Assembly: GCA_002179805.1 (NCBI GenBank)
Contig: NAVB01000225.1
Coordinates: forward strand, 1-64,000
DNA from: Acanthamoeba lenticulata
Taxonomy: Eukaryota > Discosea > Longamoebia > Acanthamoebidae
Direction: 5' to 3'
DNA length: 64,000 bases
Both the position numbers and the translations under genes were made by a program. The notes beneath the pieces were generated by a model that did not search any database, was not told the DNA's origin, and worked only from the letters and a program-made list of their open reading frames with translations. Positions 41,065 through 52,200 of the stretch are shown here, one piece after another; positions within the stretch are counted from its first letter, which is position 1, and every line of letters begins with the position of its first letter.

Positions 41065-42945
41065 TCATTCATGTTGTTTGCCGGGCACGGCATCAAACTT
41101 GATGTTGCTGTTCACGCAGGTCATGAAGACCTTTGCCTGTTGGATCTCCTCTGGTGAGGCGAGGAGCAGATTGCGGTCGAGAACGGTGAAGTCGGCGGCG
41201 TAGCCCTCCTTCACCAGGCCGAGGAAGTCGCCGGCCCCGTTCATCCGCGCGGCGTTCACGGTCAGGCACCGCAGGGCCTGGTCCACAGTGACGCGCTCCT
41301 GCGGGAGGAACGGCTCCTTGCGCCCGTTCGGGAGGCGCATGACGGCGTCGTAGATGGCGACCAGAGGTGACGCCGAGGAGATGGGCCAGTCGGAGCCAAA
41401 GGAGACGACCAGCCCGCGGTCGATCAGTGAGCGGATCCGGAAGAGGTTGCGCATCTGGCCGGCGTGGTCCTCTGGGCGGAGCAGCTCCTCAAACTCTTGC
41501 ACGCTGGAGCGCAGGTGTTGGGGGTTGACGCAGACCGAGACCGAGTCCTTGAGCTTTGCCAGACGTTCGAGGTCGTCCGGGCGCAAGTGGGTCGCGTGCT
41601 CGATGCGCAGGCGGTGAGGCTTCAGGCCAGGGTTTTCATGCACGATCTCTTCAAACATTTGGACGACATCGTGCGTGGCATGGTCGCCGATGCAGTGGAC
41701 GGCCAGGTTGAGGCCGCACTTGACGGCCTGCTTGGCTTGGGCGCGGAGCTCGTCCAGATCGACAACGCGCTTGCCGTGCGGGTACTCGCGCTCTTCGGGG
41801 TTGGTGTGGCCGCCCTTGTAGTGCTCGTACTCGAGGGCGGTGGCGGAGCCCTGGGCGCCGTCGGCAAAGGCCTTGAGCAGGCCGAGCTTGAGGTAGGGGC
41901 TGATGCGCCCATCGTCCTCGGTGCGTCCCTCGTCGTCCAGCTTGCGCTTGAGGTCGCGAAAGGTGTCGAGTTCGACCGCGGAATACACCCGCATGCTGTG
42001 GTGCTTTCGCTTGCGGTCGCTCTTCTCAAAGGCGCGCAGCTCGTCCCACGTCCCGTGAATCTTATAGGCGTTGGGGCCTGCACCCATGTGCGCCACGCTG
42101 GTGATCCCCAGCGCCGACATGTGGTCGACGGCGTGGTACAGCGCGCTTAGGGCGTGGTGGTGCGGAATCAGCCGCTGAACGAGACCGATGGCTTCATCCC
42201 GCAGCATGCCGGTGGGCTCGCCCGAGGTCTCGTCCCACTCAATGGTCCCGCCTTCCGGCTGTTCCGTGCCCGGACCGATGTTTGCGCGCTTCAGCGCTTC
42301 GCTGTTGACCAGCGCGCTGTGCAGGTCGCTGGCAAAGATCAGGACCGGCGTGTTGGAAATCAGAGAGTCGATGATGCTCTTGTCCACGTCTCGCCCCAGC
42401 TTCTCCTGGCTCAGTCCGCCGCCGATGATCCAGTCATCATCTCCCTCGTTCTTGTCCTCTTCCAGGTCCACCTTCTCGTGGTGGTGTCGTGTGACAAGCC
42501 ACTTGGTGTAGTACAAGCCCAGCTTCGCAGCAAACACGGCCCGCGTTCTCACGCCCTCAAAGTCGACGCCCTGCATCAAGTGCCCGCCAACGTTCAAGTG
42601 GACATGATTGTCATGAAAGCCAGGCACGACCAAGCAGTCAGCCCCGCACGGCCTGAGGTCGATGATGTTGCATTGTTGAAGCTGTTGTTGGTCGTCGCCC
42701 ATCTCGGCAAGGATGTCGTCGCAAGCGCCGACGCGCAGGATGCAACCGGACGCTCTGCTGTAGGCAAAAGCCTCGGCCATGACGGTCCCGCCCGAGGGCG
42801 CGTCGATCCCAGTCCAGACATTCCCTTGCGTCAGGACCAAGGTCACGTCATTTTCCTCATGCATGGTCTTGTAGGGCTGCGGGCCGGCCAAATGTAGTGC
42901 TTTGGCGATGCTGTGGAGAAAATGGCCGCCTGTCGTCGAGCTCAT
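41065..42945 (-). CDS. Amidohydrolase family 3 (YtcJ-like) enzyme, 626 aa
   Basis: An intronless frame from ATG 42945. The first 75 residues form the small beta-domain, followed by the metal-binding HxH motif (VPGFHDNHVHLNVGGHLMQG), a lysine in LLKAFADGAQGSATALEYEH, HCIGDHA, HRLRIEHATHL and the final Asp in VSFGSDWPISSASPL; the C-terminus has LTVNAARMNG and YAADFTVLDRNLL, typical of the family. These enzymes hydrolyse amide or related bonds; the substrate is not predictable. No signal peptide or targeting sequence is evident, so it is probably cytosolic. The lack of introns contrasts with neighbours and fits with late acquisition or retroposition. Fragments of this gene occur at 32024-32300 and 43181-43313. 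Confidence 0.9.
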   Translation of the reverse strand: MSSTTGGHFLHSIAKALHLAGPQPYKTMHEENDVTLVLTQGNVWTGIDAPSGGTVMAEAFAYSRASGCILRVGACDDILAEMGDDQQQLQQCNIIDLRPCGADCLVVPGFHDNHVHLNVGGHLMQGVDFEGVRTRAVFAAKLGLYYTKWLVTRHHHEKVDLEEDKNEGDDDWIIGGGLSQEKLGRDVDKSIIDSLISNTPVLIFASDLHSALVNSEALKRANIGPGTEQPEGGTIEWDETSGEPTGMLRDEAIGLVQRLIPHHHALSALYHAVDHMSALGITSVAHMGAGPNAYKIHGTWDELRAFEKSDRKRKHHSMRVYSAVELDTFRDLKRKLDDEGRTEDDGRISPYLKLGLLKAFADGAQGSATALEYEHYKGGHTNPEEREYPHGKRVVDLDELRAQAKQAVKCGLNLAVHCIGDHATHDVVQMFEEIVHENPGLKPHRLRIEHATHLRPDDLERLAKLKDSVSVCVNPQHLRSSVQEFEELLRPEDHAGQMRNLFRIRSLIDRGLVVSFGSDWPISSASPLVAIYDAVMRLPNGRKEPFLPQERVTVDQALRCLTVNAARMNGAGDFLGLVKEGYAADFTVLDRNLLLASPEEIQQAKVFMTCVNSNIKFDAVPGKQHE

Positions 42946-43180
42946 TTCGTTCTTTACGTGTCTTCTGTTGGGTTTGGGTTTGTCGGGTGTATTGAAATCT
43001 TGATATGCTTGGGTTAGTCACTGTCCAAGGAGGGTCCTCTTCCTGCGCTCAACTCGTTTTCCCTGCAAACGAGACGAAAGGGCGCCTCCGTTACATAGAA
43101 GAGGCAAAGGCAGTTTTGTTTCTGCAGAACCTCCACACGAGAAACAGAGCACAAACATCGTAAAAGGAGCACTCTGCCTA

Positions 43181-43313
43181 CGTCCCGTGAATCTTGTAGG
43201 CGCTGGGCCCCGCACCCATGTGCGCCACGCTGGTGACCCCAATGCCGACATGTGGTCGACTGCGTGGTAAAGCGCACTCAGGGCGTTGTGGCGCGGGATC
43301 AGCTGCTGTCCAA
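43181..43313 (-). pseudogene. Internal fragment copy of the amidohydrolase, frameshifted
   Basis: About 130 bases in the same orientation as the parent correspond to its positions 42049-42180. The minus strand reads LIPRHNALSALYHAVDHMSA, as in the intact gene, then loses frame because one base is missing (the copy has GACCCCAATGCCG where the parent has GATCCCCAGCGCCG); the other frame resumes the parent's MGAGPxAYKIHGT. Sequence outside these limits is unrelated. It cannot be functional. Confidence 0.8.
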
Positions 43314-43445
43314 TCTTGGCAAGTCTCATCGCAAGTGGTTCAGTGGAGGACCGTGTTGAACACATAAGAGCTAGCATTGCAATCAGGGGAGCTTGAACAC
43401 GTCCAAGCAGGTACCGCATAGGTGCCCGCGCCACGGCGTATGCAT

Positions 43446-44292
43446 TTATGATTGAGTTGTAGGTTTTATCACATAATCCACCTGCTTGTTAAAGTAATCA
43501 GGGTCGGCATCATACACCTGTCTGCTGATCAGATCAATGTTGGTCTTGACTCTGTCCACAGCCAATACTCCTAATTGTCGCAACAAGCCCAGGCAATTAA
43601 AATGGTGACTAAAAAAAACTTTTAAAAGGGCAGTTATGAGCATACCATCAAGGTGATCAATTTCATGTTGTAGTAATTCTGTATGATATACTTATGAGTC
43701 AATCCATCTTTCATTAAAATCGCAAAACTGATCACTTACCAGATATGGCCTGGTTGATGTGCAACCATTGCTTTTGGGTGCCTTTTTCATCTAGATAGTC
43801 AACAGAAATGGATGAATGTCGACTCACCTTGGCCAAGAGCCAAGGAAAGCTCATGCAGTCATCCCACCTTAAAGTTATACTGTTATGAGTTCATGATTCA
43901 ATCATGGAGCCACAAATAGAGGAAGCAGCAAGGTACATTGTGAAGGTCTCTGGTGAGAAATATGTGATGACTGGGTTGATCATGGAGAAGCGGCCACCGT
44001 CGTGTCCTAAGTCCAGGGCAATCAGCCTCTTCTTGATTCCGATTTGCGGTGCAGAGATGGCTCGACCAAAGCCGTTCTCCTTGCGGAACTGTTTTCAAAT
44101 TAATTATTATCTGGAAAAAAAAGGAAAACAAGAGGTAGGTAGAGGAACCTTTTGGAGGGTTGCTTCCAAGGTTTGCCGTTGGGTGACAAACTCAAGGTCA
44201 TTCACGTCTGGCACCTCAGCGCAGCATCCGCGAAGTCGCGGGTCACCAAGGAGCACTACTTCAGCTGGGGTGACTTCTTCTGCTGCGCTCAT
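43446..44292 (-). CDS. Peptide deformylase-like protein
   Basis: Several short exons. From ATG 44292 (MSAAEEVTPAEVVLLGDPRL) the three deformylase motifs appear in order: GFGRAISAPQIG (motif 1), WDDCMSFPWL (motif 2, assembled across an intron at about 43920-43870) and LLQHEIDHLDG (motif 3, metal-binding HExxH). The C-terminus reads QVDYVIKPTTQS. Deformylases remove the formyl group from N-terminal methionine in organelles. Motif 2 is CMSFP preceded by DD rather than EGCLS, a form I associate with divergent eukaryotic deformylases, so specificity may differ. No strong targeting peptide is visible. The last exons (43.5-43.9 kb) are unusually AT-rich for the region. Confidence 0.8.
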
Positions 44293-44392
44293 TGCTGCGT
44301 TTGTGCGGACTGAATAACTCCCCCAAAATTTATTTTTGGCCTCTTTGTTATGGTCGACAAAAATGCTTGGGCCAGAACAAGAGGGGTGAGTG

Positions 44393-46403
44393 TTATCGAT
44401 CGGTGGAACGGGGGAGCACAAGCAGCGGAAGGAGGGAGTCGAGCAACGCCATGCCCCGTCTCGTTGGTCGTAGCCCCGTCTGCGCGTCGTAGAGGAGGAA
44501 CCCGGCGGCCTCCAGCTCGGCCACCTTCTCCATGTTCAACGTCTGTTTGGTGGTGTGTGTGAGCGTCAAATGATCCACACTTGGCAAAAGACGGGGGAAG
44601 CAGAACCTCTTCCAGGTCGCGCCCGGCATGCATACGGAAGCGCAGCGGATCGACGCCCTCGCGTATGCGGAGCCCGTTCAACAGCGCCTCCTGCTTGCGT
44701 TGTCAGCGGCTGAGAGGGAGGCAGGCTGGGGCAGGAGGACACGCACCTCGACCCGTTCGTCTGTCGTGAGGACCTTGCGCTCGTGGACGCCATGCCCGAC
44801 CTTCTCGACGGCCTCCATCCACTTGGCGGGCAGGCGTATCTGCGAAAAGGCGTGGCGCTGCTGGCCGCCGCCCTGCTCGCCATCCTGTTGATGATGATGC
44901 CCTTGCGTGGTCAACCGGCCATGGGCGCCCGGGCCGATACCAATCCAGTCCTCGCTGCGCCAATAGATCAGGTTGTGCCTGCGGCCGGCGTTGACTCCTC
45001 AGTGATCGGGCGGCATTAACGAGCTTCACACGGGGGAGGACTACCGGCTCTCCTGGCCCGGGCGCGCGTAGTTGGAGATCTCGTACTGGCGGTAGCCCGC
45101 CTCGGCGGCCGTGGCCACGGTGGCTTCATACAGGTCGGCAATACGCTCATCGTCGGCAAAGGGCACTGTGCGTGGCACGAGAACAGATAAGATCAGAAGT
45201 GCAAGTGCCGATGGACAACATGGTGTCAACGTACGGGCGTCTTGGGGCGACGAAGGCCGGAATGCGCGGCGGTGGAAGGCCGTCCCGGGCTCGAGCGTCA
45301 GTGTGTATAGGGAGATGTGGCCGCTGGCGAGCTCCAGCGCGGCCTGACATGGCCGAGGAGGGGTCGTCAGAAAACACTCTTTCTGGCGAGGAGCAAGGCT
45401 CGAGGAGGGTGTGAAGCACCCGCAGCTCGCGGAGCCACCCGTCGACGGACTGGTGTCGGTGTCGCGCGTAGATGAGGTCGAAGGAGACACGCGGGAAGAT
45501 CTCCTTCCCCATTTCGATGGCTCGTAACGCTTCCTGATGGCGTTGGCCGATCAACACTGTGATGAGGAGATGAGATGGGGTAGGACGGGACCGAACCTCA
45601 GGCGAATGGGCGCGGCCCAGGTACTTGAGGTCCTCGGCCTTGAGGGACTGCACGCCGAGGCTCAGCCGATTGATGCCAGCTTTGCGGAAGGCGCGGAGCT
45701 TGTCGATCTCGACCGACTGCACGCGCGCACAAGATGAGCATTCCGAGGAGAGAGCCGCAATGGCGAGCAGGCGGCCTGCTGTGGACATACGGTCGGGTTG
45801 GCTTCCATCGTGATCTCTGCATCAGGCTCAAACCCCCATCGGGCGTCAATGAAGGCAAGCACCTCTTCCATCACTTGAGGCTGAAGAGATGAATGAATGC
45901 GTTGATCGAGTAAGTGGTGATGTCTCAACCTTGAGTCTTCAAAAGAGACGAACCTTGGCCAGAGATGGCGTGCCGCCACCGAAGAAGACGCTGCGCACCC
46001 TGCGCTGCTGCTTCCGGCCTACGGGCGAGCCTGTGGCCACAGTCGTCGGGGCCGGGGCTGACGTGAGGTCGCCGCTCTCAAGGAATTGGTGAAAGGTGGC
46101 CAGTTCCGTCTTGTAGCTCTGTGTCATGCGTTGGTGATCGATCCCGTTCCCGCCATTTTCGGCGAGGTAGCGATTAAAATCGCAGTAAGGGCAAATGCGT
46201 GAGCAGTAGGGCCAATGCACGTAGATGCCCAACCCTGGCACTTCTGTGGTGGTGGCAACGCCCGAGATTGAGGGAAATCGCGATTCGGTCGCAAATGGAC
46301 GTCGACTGTGCAGCAACGAGCTTAGTGGCGTAGAGAGCTTTACATGTCCTTGCCACTTGCGTTGGGCTGCATGAGAAAGGAACTTGCTTGGTGTGTTCTT
46401 CAT
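44393..46403 (-). CDS. HemW/RSAD1-type radical SAM protein
   Basis: About seven exons. An N-terminus rich in Lys, Ser and Arg (MKNTPSKFLSHAAQRKWQ) looks like a mitochondrial presequence. It is followed by GLGIYVHWPYCSRICPYCDF with the CxxxCxxC motif that holds the [4Fe-4S] cluster, VFFGGGTPSLAK, EITMEANPT, INRLSLGVQSLKAEDLKYLG, SFDLIYARHRHQS, QYEISNYARPGQESRHN and DWIGIGPGAHG. The order is that of HemW/RSAD1, a relative of oxygen-independent coproporphyrinogen oxidase that binds haem and probably inserts it into respiratory enzymes, rather than HemN itself. In true HemN the motif carries an extra cysteine after CxxxCxxC; here Phe follows Asp, consistent with HemW. The C-terminus ends LLVLPRSTDR. 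Confidence 0.85.
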
Positions 46404-46505
46404 CACTACACCACCTTTCTCTTTTCCTTATCAATATCCCGGCTTCCTCGAAGTCGAAACAGGAAGTCTTTGTGCTTTCGCCATTCTGCACGTGCAGGTG
46501 CGCTG

Positions 46506-49318
46506 ATGATGGAAGCAGATCTGAGGGCCAGGGGCGACAATGAGGCGTCAGCCATGTATGAGGTGATATGGCAGCCGAAATCGCTCAAACGCCAATCACT
46601 CAACTTCTTCGAGGATCACTTTGACGCCATACCCAGCTTGCAGCTGCTTCCTGGCGTATTGGCTCAGCAAGTGCTCGAGTACATGATGAAGCGCCGAAAG
46701 GGCGGATCTCGCACCCTAAACGATACGAATCTTCGTAAATTCCTGCAGCATCAGGTGCCCTCCCGTTTGCTCTCTGCACCCTTTGGCAGTGCACGTCGTT
46801 GACAACGGGGCGACCTCACAGGGCATGCAACACATCAACGTCAACTCATTCTGGCTCACTGCACAACCCTTCCTGGGCTTGCATTGTCCTCACCTGCTCT
46901 ACCTCGACCTCAGTGGGTACATTCCAACACACCCCTCGCTCTCTCCTTCGTCTCTCACTTTTCCTCTGCTAGCGCCCTTCATGTGGGTGACGAGGGGGTC
47001 ACGAGCATCGCTCGCGCCAGCCCTTTGCTGCAGCACTTGAACGTCAAGGTGCCCTGCGCCGCTCCTCTGTGCTTAAGCTCCTTGTGTTGTCGCGTGATGA
47101 TCCCGCAGCTGACGCGCTCAGCCCGCTGTCTCAGGGCAACCGCCTGTCCGACTCGGCCCTGTTTGAGCTGGCTGCGCACTGCCCCAATCTCGAGGTCCTC
47201 TACGTGCAGTGCGGGGGCGACGCCAAAAAGCACGCCAAGTCCGCAGCCAAACGAGGCGGTGACCAGGGCGACGCCGACCGAGACTCGCTTCCGCCAGCCG
47301 CAGCAGCACAGATTACTGACGAGGGCCTGCAGGCTCTGGCCGCCGGCTGCGCGCGACTTCGACGCCTGTCAGTCTCGCGTGCGACCCGCGTGACGGACGA
47401 CGGCGTGCGCGGCCTGGCCCGCCTGGCGCCCGAGCTCGAGTCCCTATCGTTCACCGGCTGCTCCGTCACGCTGCAGGTCTTCACTATCCTCTCCTGCTGG
47501 CAGCATGCTTCACCCCAGGCAATGACGATCCCAGCGGAGGCCTTGTCGGTCTTCCCGCCGTCGTTCGTGCCGGCCGTCTGCACGCGACTTCGTCGACTGA
47601 AACTCAACTTTGAGGGCAGCAAGCTTGCCAGCCTTCCACCCATCCACCAACTAGCAGCTAGGTCGTCGCCGCAGCCGCAGCCGCAGCCGCCGGTGGCCTG
47701 CCACCTGCCCGCGCTCGAGGTGCTCAAGCTGGCCAAACACCCGAGCCTTACGAACTTGCCCTTCCTCCACCTTTGGCCACTATCGCTACCGAGCGACACC
47801 ACGACGAGCAACACAGTTAATAACGACAACGCCAACGCCGATGTGGATGAGGAGGCCGAGGACGGCTACTTCCCCTCGCCATCGCCCTCGCCGCCGCCCG
47901 GCGCGACGCCGAGTCCGCCGACGGTGGCCGCCGCCAAGCTGCACCTGCCACCGCTCGTCGCGGACACGGCCGACGCCGCCGAGCCTTCGGTGGCCCCGGC
48001 CCTATTCCAACCACTGCCGGCCCTGCTGGCGCTACACCTAGTTGCTCTGCCCAAGATGGCCGACGCGGCCGTGCTCGCCGGATTGCTGCCGCTCGTCGAC
48101 CGCTTGCGCGTGCTCGAGCTGCGCCAACTGACCAAGATCACCGGTCCCACGCTCGAGCGGTTGCTCGACGCCCGCCAGCGGGCCGACCGCGCGCGATTCG
48201 CGCTGACGCCCGACGATGCTGCGTCGACGCCACCGTCGAGGCTCCGGGCGCTGATTGTGCATCACTGCCAGGCCGGGCGCACGCTCGACATTGAACTGCC
48301 AAGTTCGCTTGAGAGCCTGGAGATCAGCTGCATTTATTGGAGCAGAGCCCCGCGCTTTGCCGATACGCCGCGCTGCGCCTACCCGCACCTCCGGCGGGTC
48401 GACTTCTCGATGACGTACATCAGCGACAGCCATCTGCGCGCCATCGTGCAGCACTGCCCGGCCGTGACGGAGCTCCTCCTGGCCGATTGCCACAACGTGC
48501 GCGACGCTGGTATCGGCGCGCTCTTCCCGTTTACGGCACTCCCAGAGGACCAGCAGCAGGAAGGCGAGGAGGGCGGCCTACTCCCCCTTGACGAGTACCT
48601 TAGCATGTTGCGCAGCTCTGGTGGTGCATCGTCGTTTTCTTCCTCTTCTTCTGCACGCCCGACAAGTAGTGCTGAAAAACAAGACGATGAGGAAGAAGAA
48701 GAAGAAAGCGATGATGCTGCTCCTCGGCTTCACCTGGAGGCGCTGGTGCTGGCCAAATGCACCAAAATCAACGCGCCCCGCTTCTTCAGCGCACATCTCA
48801 CGCGACTCGACCTGAGCTGGACGCGAGTGACAAGCCTGGCCAACGTGCGGCTGCCCTATCTCTACACGGTCGACGTAACGGGCTGCCAGCAACTTGACGT
48901 CAACGCCTTCTTCGTCTTCCTCGCTCACGCTCCGCGCCTGCGCTCGCTCTGGGTGATGGCCCCCTCGGCGCTTGACGAGGTGCCAGCGCTGGACCGCCTT
49001 TCGGGCCGCTGTTCTCCCCACGAACGTTCTTCTTCTTCTTCGTCAAGTGACGTTTCCGCGACGTCTTTGTCCTCATCTCCGCCGACACGACCCCTTAACC
49101 CCCAGCTGCGCATTCTCAACGTGTCTGGGCTGAGCGAGCTGCTTCCCCAGCACGTGGAAGCCCTCATCGCTCATTACCACGGCCTGCGAACACTGCACCT
49201 GGGCGGCTGCCCACGCTTCGACAAGGCGCTTGTAGATGACCTTGAGGTTCGCTACCCGCGAGTGCTCTTCAAGGGCTGGGACCGCATCAACCAACGCCAG
49301 CTGCCTGTTCGTGCGTGA
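46506..49318 (+). CDS. Large leucine-rich-repeat protein (AMN1-like repeats)
   Basis: A few exons at the start (46506-47040), then one long frame to 49318. From MMEADLRARG the N-terminus reaches SLQLLPGVLAQQVLEYMMK, possibly a degenerate F-box. Cys-containing LRRs of about 25 residues follow: LGLHCPHLLYLDLS, SDSALFELAAHCPNLEVLYV, ITDEGLQALAAGCARLRRLS, VTDDGVRGLARLAPELESLS, and, after a Pro/Ser-rich insert, ISDSHLRAIVQHCPAVTELL and VEALIAHYHGLRTLHLGGCP. This is the pattern in F-box LRR proteins and AMN1. A role in ubiquitin-ligase substrate binding is inferred. The upstream ATG at 46344 is rejected because it overlaps HemW exon 1. It starts 103 bases from that gene, divergently. Confidence 0.75.
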
Positions 49319-49395
49319 AGTTACTCGTAATATTATAAAAGAAATTGAAAAAGAAAGACAAAAAACAAAATCAAACAGAAATTTGCATTCGTAGA

Positions 49396-52053
49396 ATGGC
49401 GCAGCGATGGATGCGATGTGGCGAATCAGCCCCGTTCCGGGCTTTGGCCATGCCTGCTGGCCGAAGCAGGCTGCTTGTTTCTTCAGTTTCGCCGTTGCGA
49501 GGAGATTGTGGAAATTGGAGTCTCATCTCGTCTCGATCGTCATCGCTCATTCCTCTTCTGCCAAACTACCGCCCCTTTGCCTCTAAATCGGGTGACGGTG
49601 TACCCAAGACGGCGTTTTCTCCTTCTGAATCACCTGTTTCTCATTCGACGCTGCCATCTCCACCACCTTCGCCGCCACCAGTCCCGCCCGTGTCGCCCAC
49701 CCTCGCGTGGCTCGAGAAGGTGGAGGGCAAGCTGCAGCGTGGAGGTAAGCGGGCCGTCAAGGATGCTAACCAGCGCACTCAACGCGCATTACGCCTTGAA
49801 TTGGCTTCTGCCGTGAAGGCGGGCAAGCTCGATGAGGCTGAGCATACCTGGGAGGAGCTGCGCGCCCGCGTGGGCTCACGTCTGGACGAAAGCAGCTGCA
49901 ACACATTGATGAACGCCTACGCCCAACGCGGCCACCTGCGTCGAGCCCTGAGCCTCTACGCGCGCATGAAGGAGTGGCGTGTGCAGCCCTCTGCCTACAC
50001 CTACTCTGTCCTCTTCAATGCCTATGCCAACCTCGGCCAGCCCTCGCCCGCCTACTTGCCCAAGCTCAAGCAGCTCAAGGAGCAAGAGATGCCTCGCTAT
50101 GGCGTCACCCCCACAGTCGAAATCTACAACGTGCTCCTCAAGGCCTACCTCGCCCTCGACCCTGAGAAGTGCAAACAAGGTCCGCTTCACCATTCCCTCC
50201 ATCATGTAGTAGCATACCGCGAACAACATGCTTTAGGAACGCGGCTTATACTTGTCTCTACATGTAGAGCTTAAGAACTTGGTGAAGGAGATGAAGGAGA
50301 AAGGCATCAAGCCCGACGAGATCACCTACACCCTGTGGATGGTTGGCGCAGCTCGCGGCTCTGCAGGTAGGACACTTCAGGGTTCTTCGTGTTTATCGGC
50401 TAAGCTCACGCAATGTGCAAATGAAAACCGAACTGCTGGCTGGTGGCAACAATAGAAAACCCCAAGGAGACGGTCGATGTGGCGGCGGCGTTCGAGGTCT
50501 GGGACGAGATGAAGAAACACCGCGTCCGGCCCACCCTCCGCGGCTACAATGAGCTTCTCCAGATCTGCACGGAGGGCTCCACCGAGGATAGTGAGATCGC
50601 CTTCGAGCTGTACAAGGAAATGCTCGTGCAGGGGGTCACGCCCGACCGGCACACGTTTGACATCCTCCTGATGGCGTGCTGGAAGCAGCGCAAGTTCGTG
50701 CTGGCCAACGAGCTCTTTGACAAGGCCCTCCAGCTCAACGCCGACAAGAACCGCGTATTCGTTCTTCTCCTTTTCGTTCGCCAGATGCGTCATCGTTGTG
50801 GCTAACATACGAGTCTGGCACGCCAGGTGGAGCTCGACACGCACTTGTGCAACGCAGCGCTGCGCGTGTGCACGCGGATCGAGTCCAAGTCCAGGCCAAA
50901 CGAGAACGAACCCAACCAGAAGCTGCTCGATGTCATCGCCAAGGCAAGACTCGCCCCATCATTGTCATCTTCTTCTTTTATCGTTGCTCCCTGCGCCCCC
51001 GAGATATTGACAATCCTCTCGCGCGCGCGCAGATCACAAAGGTGATGTTCCGCCAGCACCTGCCCTACAACGAGGAGACCTACGCGCTGCTCATCTCGGC
51101 CTATGCGCGCGCGGGCGCCCGCGACAAGGCCCTCAGCACGTTTGACACGCTGCGGGCCAAGGGCCAGGTCCGCCTCACGCAGAAGACCGTCGGGGCGCTC
51201 CTCACGGTCCACCGCGCCACCAACGACGTCGAGGTGCGCCCGCGCGTGCGAATCCTGCCCTGGACACACCGACTAACGCACGACACGACACTGGACACGC
51301 AACCAACACGACATACAGGGGGTGAAGAAGGTGCTGGCTGTGGCCAAGGAGGAGCGAGTGCGGCTGTCCGAGTCGATGGTGGAGGAGGCCAAGACGATCT
51401 TCATGCGCGCCCGCAGCTACGCTGAGTGGACCCGCGTCGAGCGCGATCTGCGCGAGTGGCTCCCCGCCGCCCCGGCCAGCAGCGGCGCCTCCAATGCGCA
51501 GTCCACCAGGAACCGGAGGACGAAGACGTCATCCAACAGCGCCAGCGACGACAAGGAGCTGGGAGGAGTTGACGATGATGACGACGGCCCGCTCGAGGAC
51601 GACTTCTCGGGCCAGGACGAGGCCGCCAGCCAGCGCAGCGCTGGGCGAAGCGAAAAGCAGAGATATGGCGGAGGAAGAGGAAGAGGAGGGCATCAGGAGG
51701 AAGCCAGACGAAGTGGAAGCCATCAAGACGAAGGACGACAACGCCGAGGAGGTGGTGGAGAAGGAGAGGGAGGAAGAGGAGGACATCAGGAGGAAGCAAG
51801 ACGAAGTGGACGCCGTCAAGACGAAGGACGACAACGCCGAGGAGGTGGAGAGGGAGAGGGAGGAAAGCAGAGATATGGCGGAGGAAGAGAAAGAGGAGAA
51901 GCGCGTGAAGGAGCACGAAGGGGTGGGTTTGCGATGGCGGGTCGGCGGGGCGCCCGTGGAGACGCCACACAGAAGGCCGGCACGAGAGGGAAGGGCCACT
52001 ATGCTTCGGCCGCGCGCGCAGCACGAAGAGGCGACACAGAGCAGAAGGCGTGA
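49396..52053 (+). CDS. Pentatricopeptide repeat (PPR) protein with Gly/Arg/Gln-rich tail
   Basis: Seven or so exons. The start MAQRWMRCGESAPFRALAMP, rich in Arg and Ser, looks like a mitochondrial targeting sequence; a Pro-rich spacer follows. About eight PPR units come next, e.g. DESSCNTLMNAYAQRGHLRR, TYSVLFNAYANLG, DEITYTLWMVGAA, RGYNELLQICTEG, DRHTFDILLMACWKQRKF, NEETYALLISAYARAGARDK. PPR proteins bind organellar RNA. The last exon adds an acidic patch and a tail of repeated GGHQEEARRSG and DEGRQRRGGGEGE blocks ending in a TGA at 52053. In the tail another frame is also open to 52186 and gives a Lys/Glu-rich coiled coil, so the frame of the tail may have been misjudged if an intron was missed. 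Confidence 0.8.
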
Positions 52054-52200
52054 TGAGGTGACAGCAGGCGAGAGGCTTCGCTTTCTTATTTTATTAAATA
52101 AAGAGTTCGAGCTCTGGTTGAGAACAGACTGCTGGTGGAGCCAACCCGTGAGCATGTTTCTGGCACCCCCCTTGGTGCCCAGCTGAAGCATGGCAAATGC

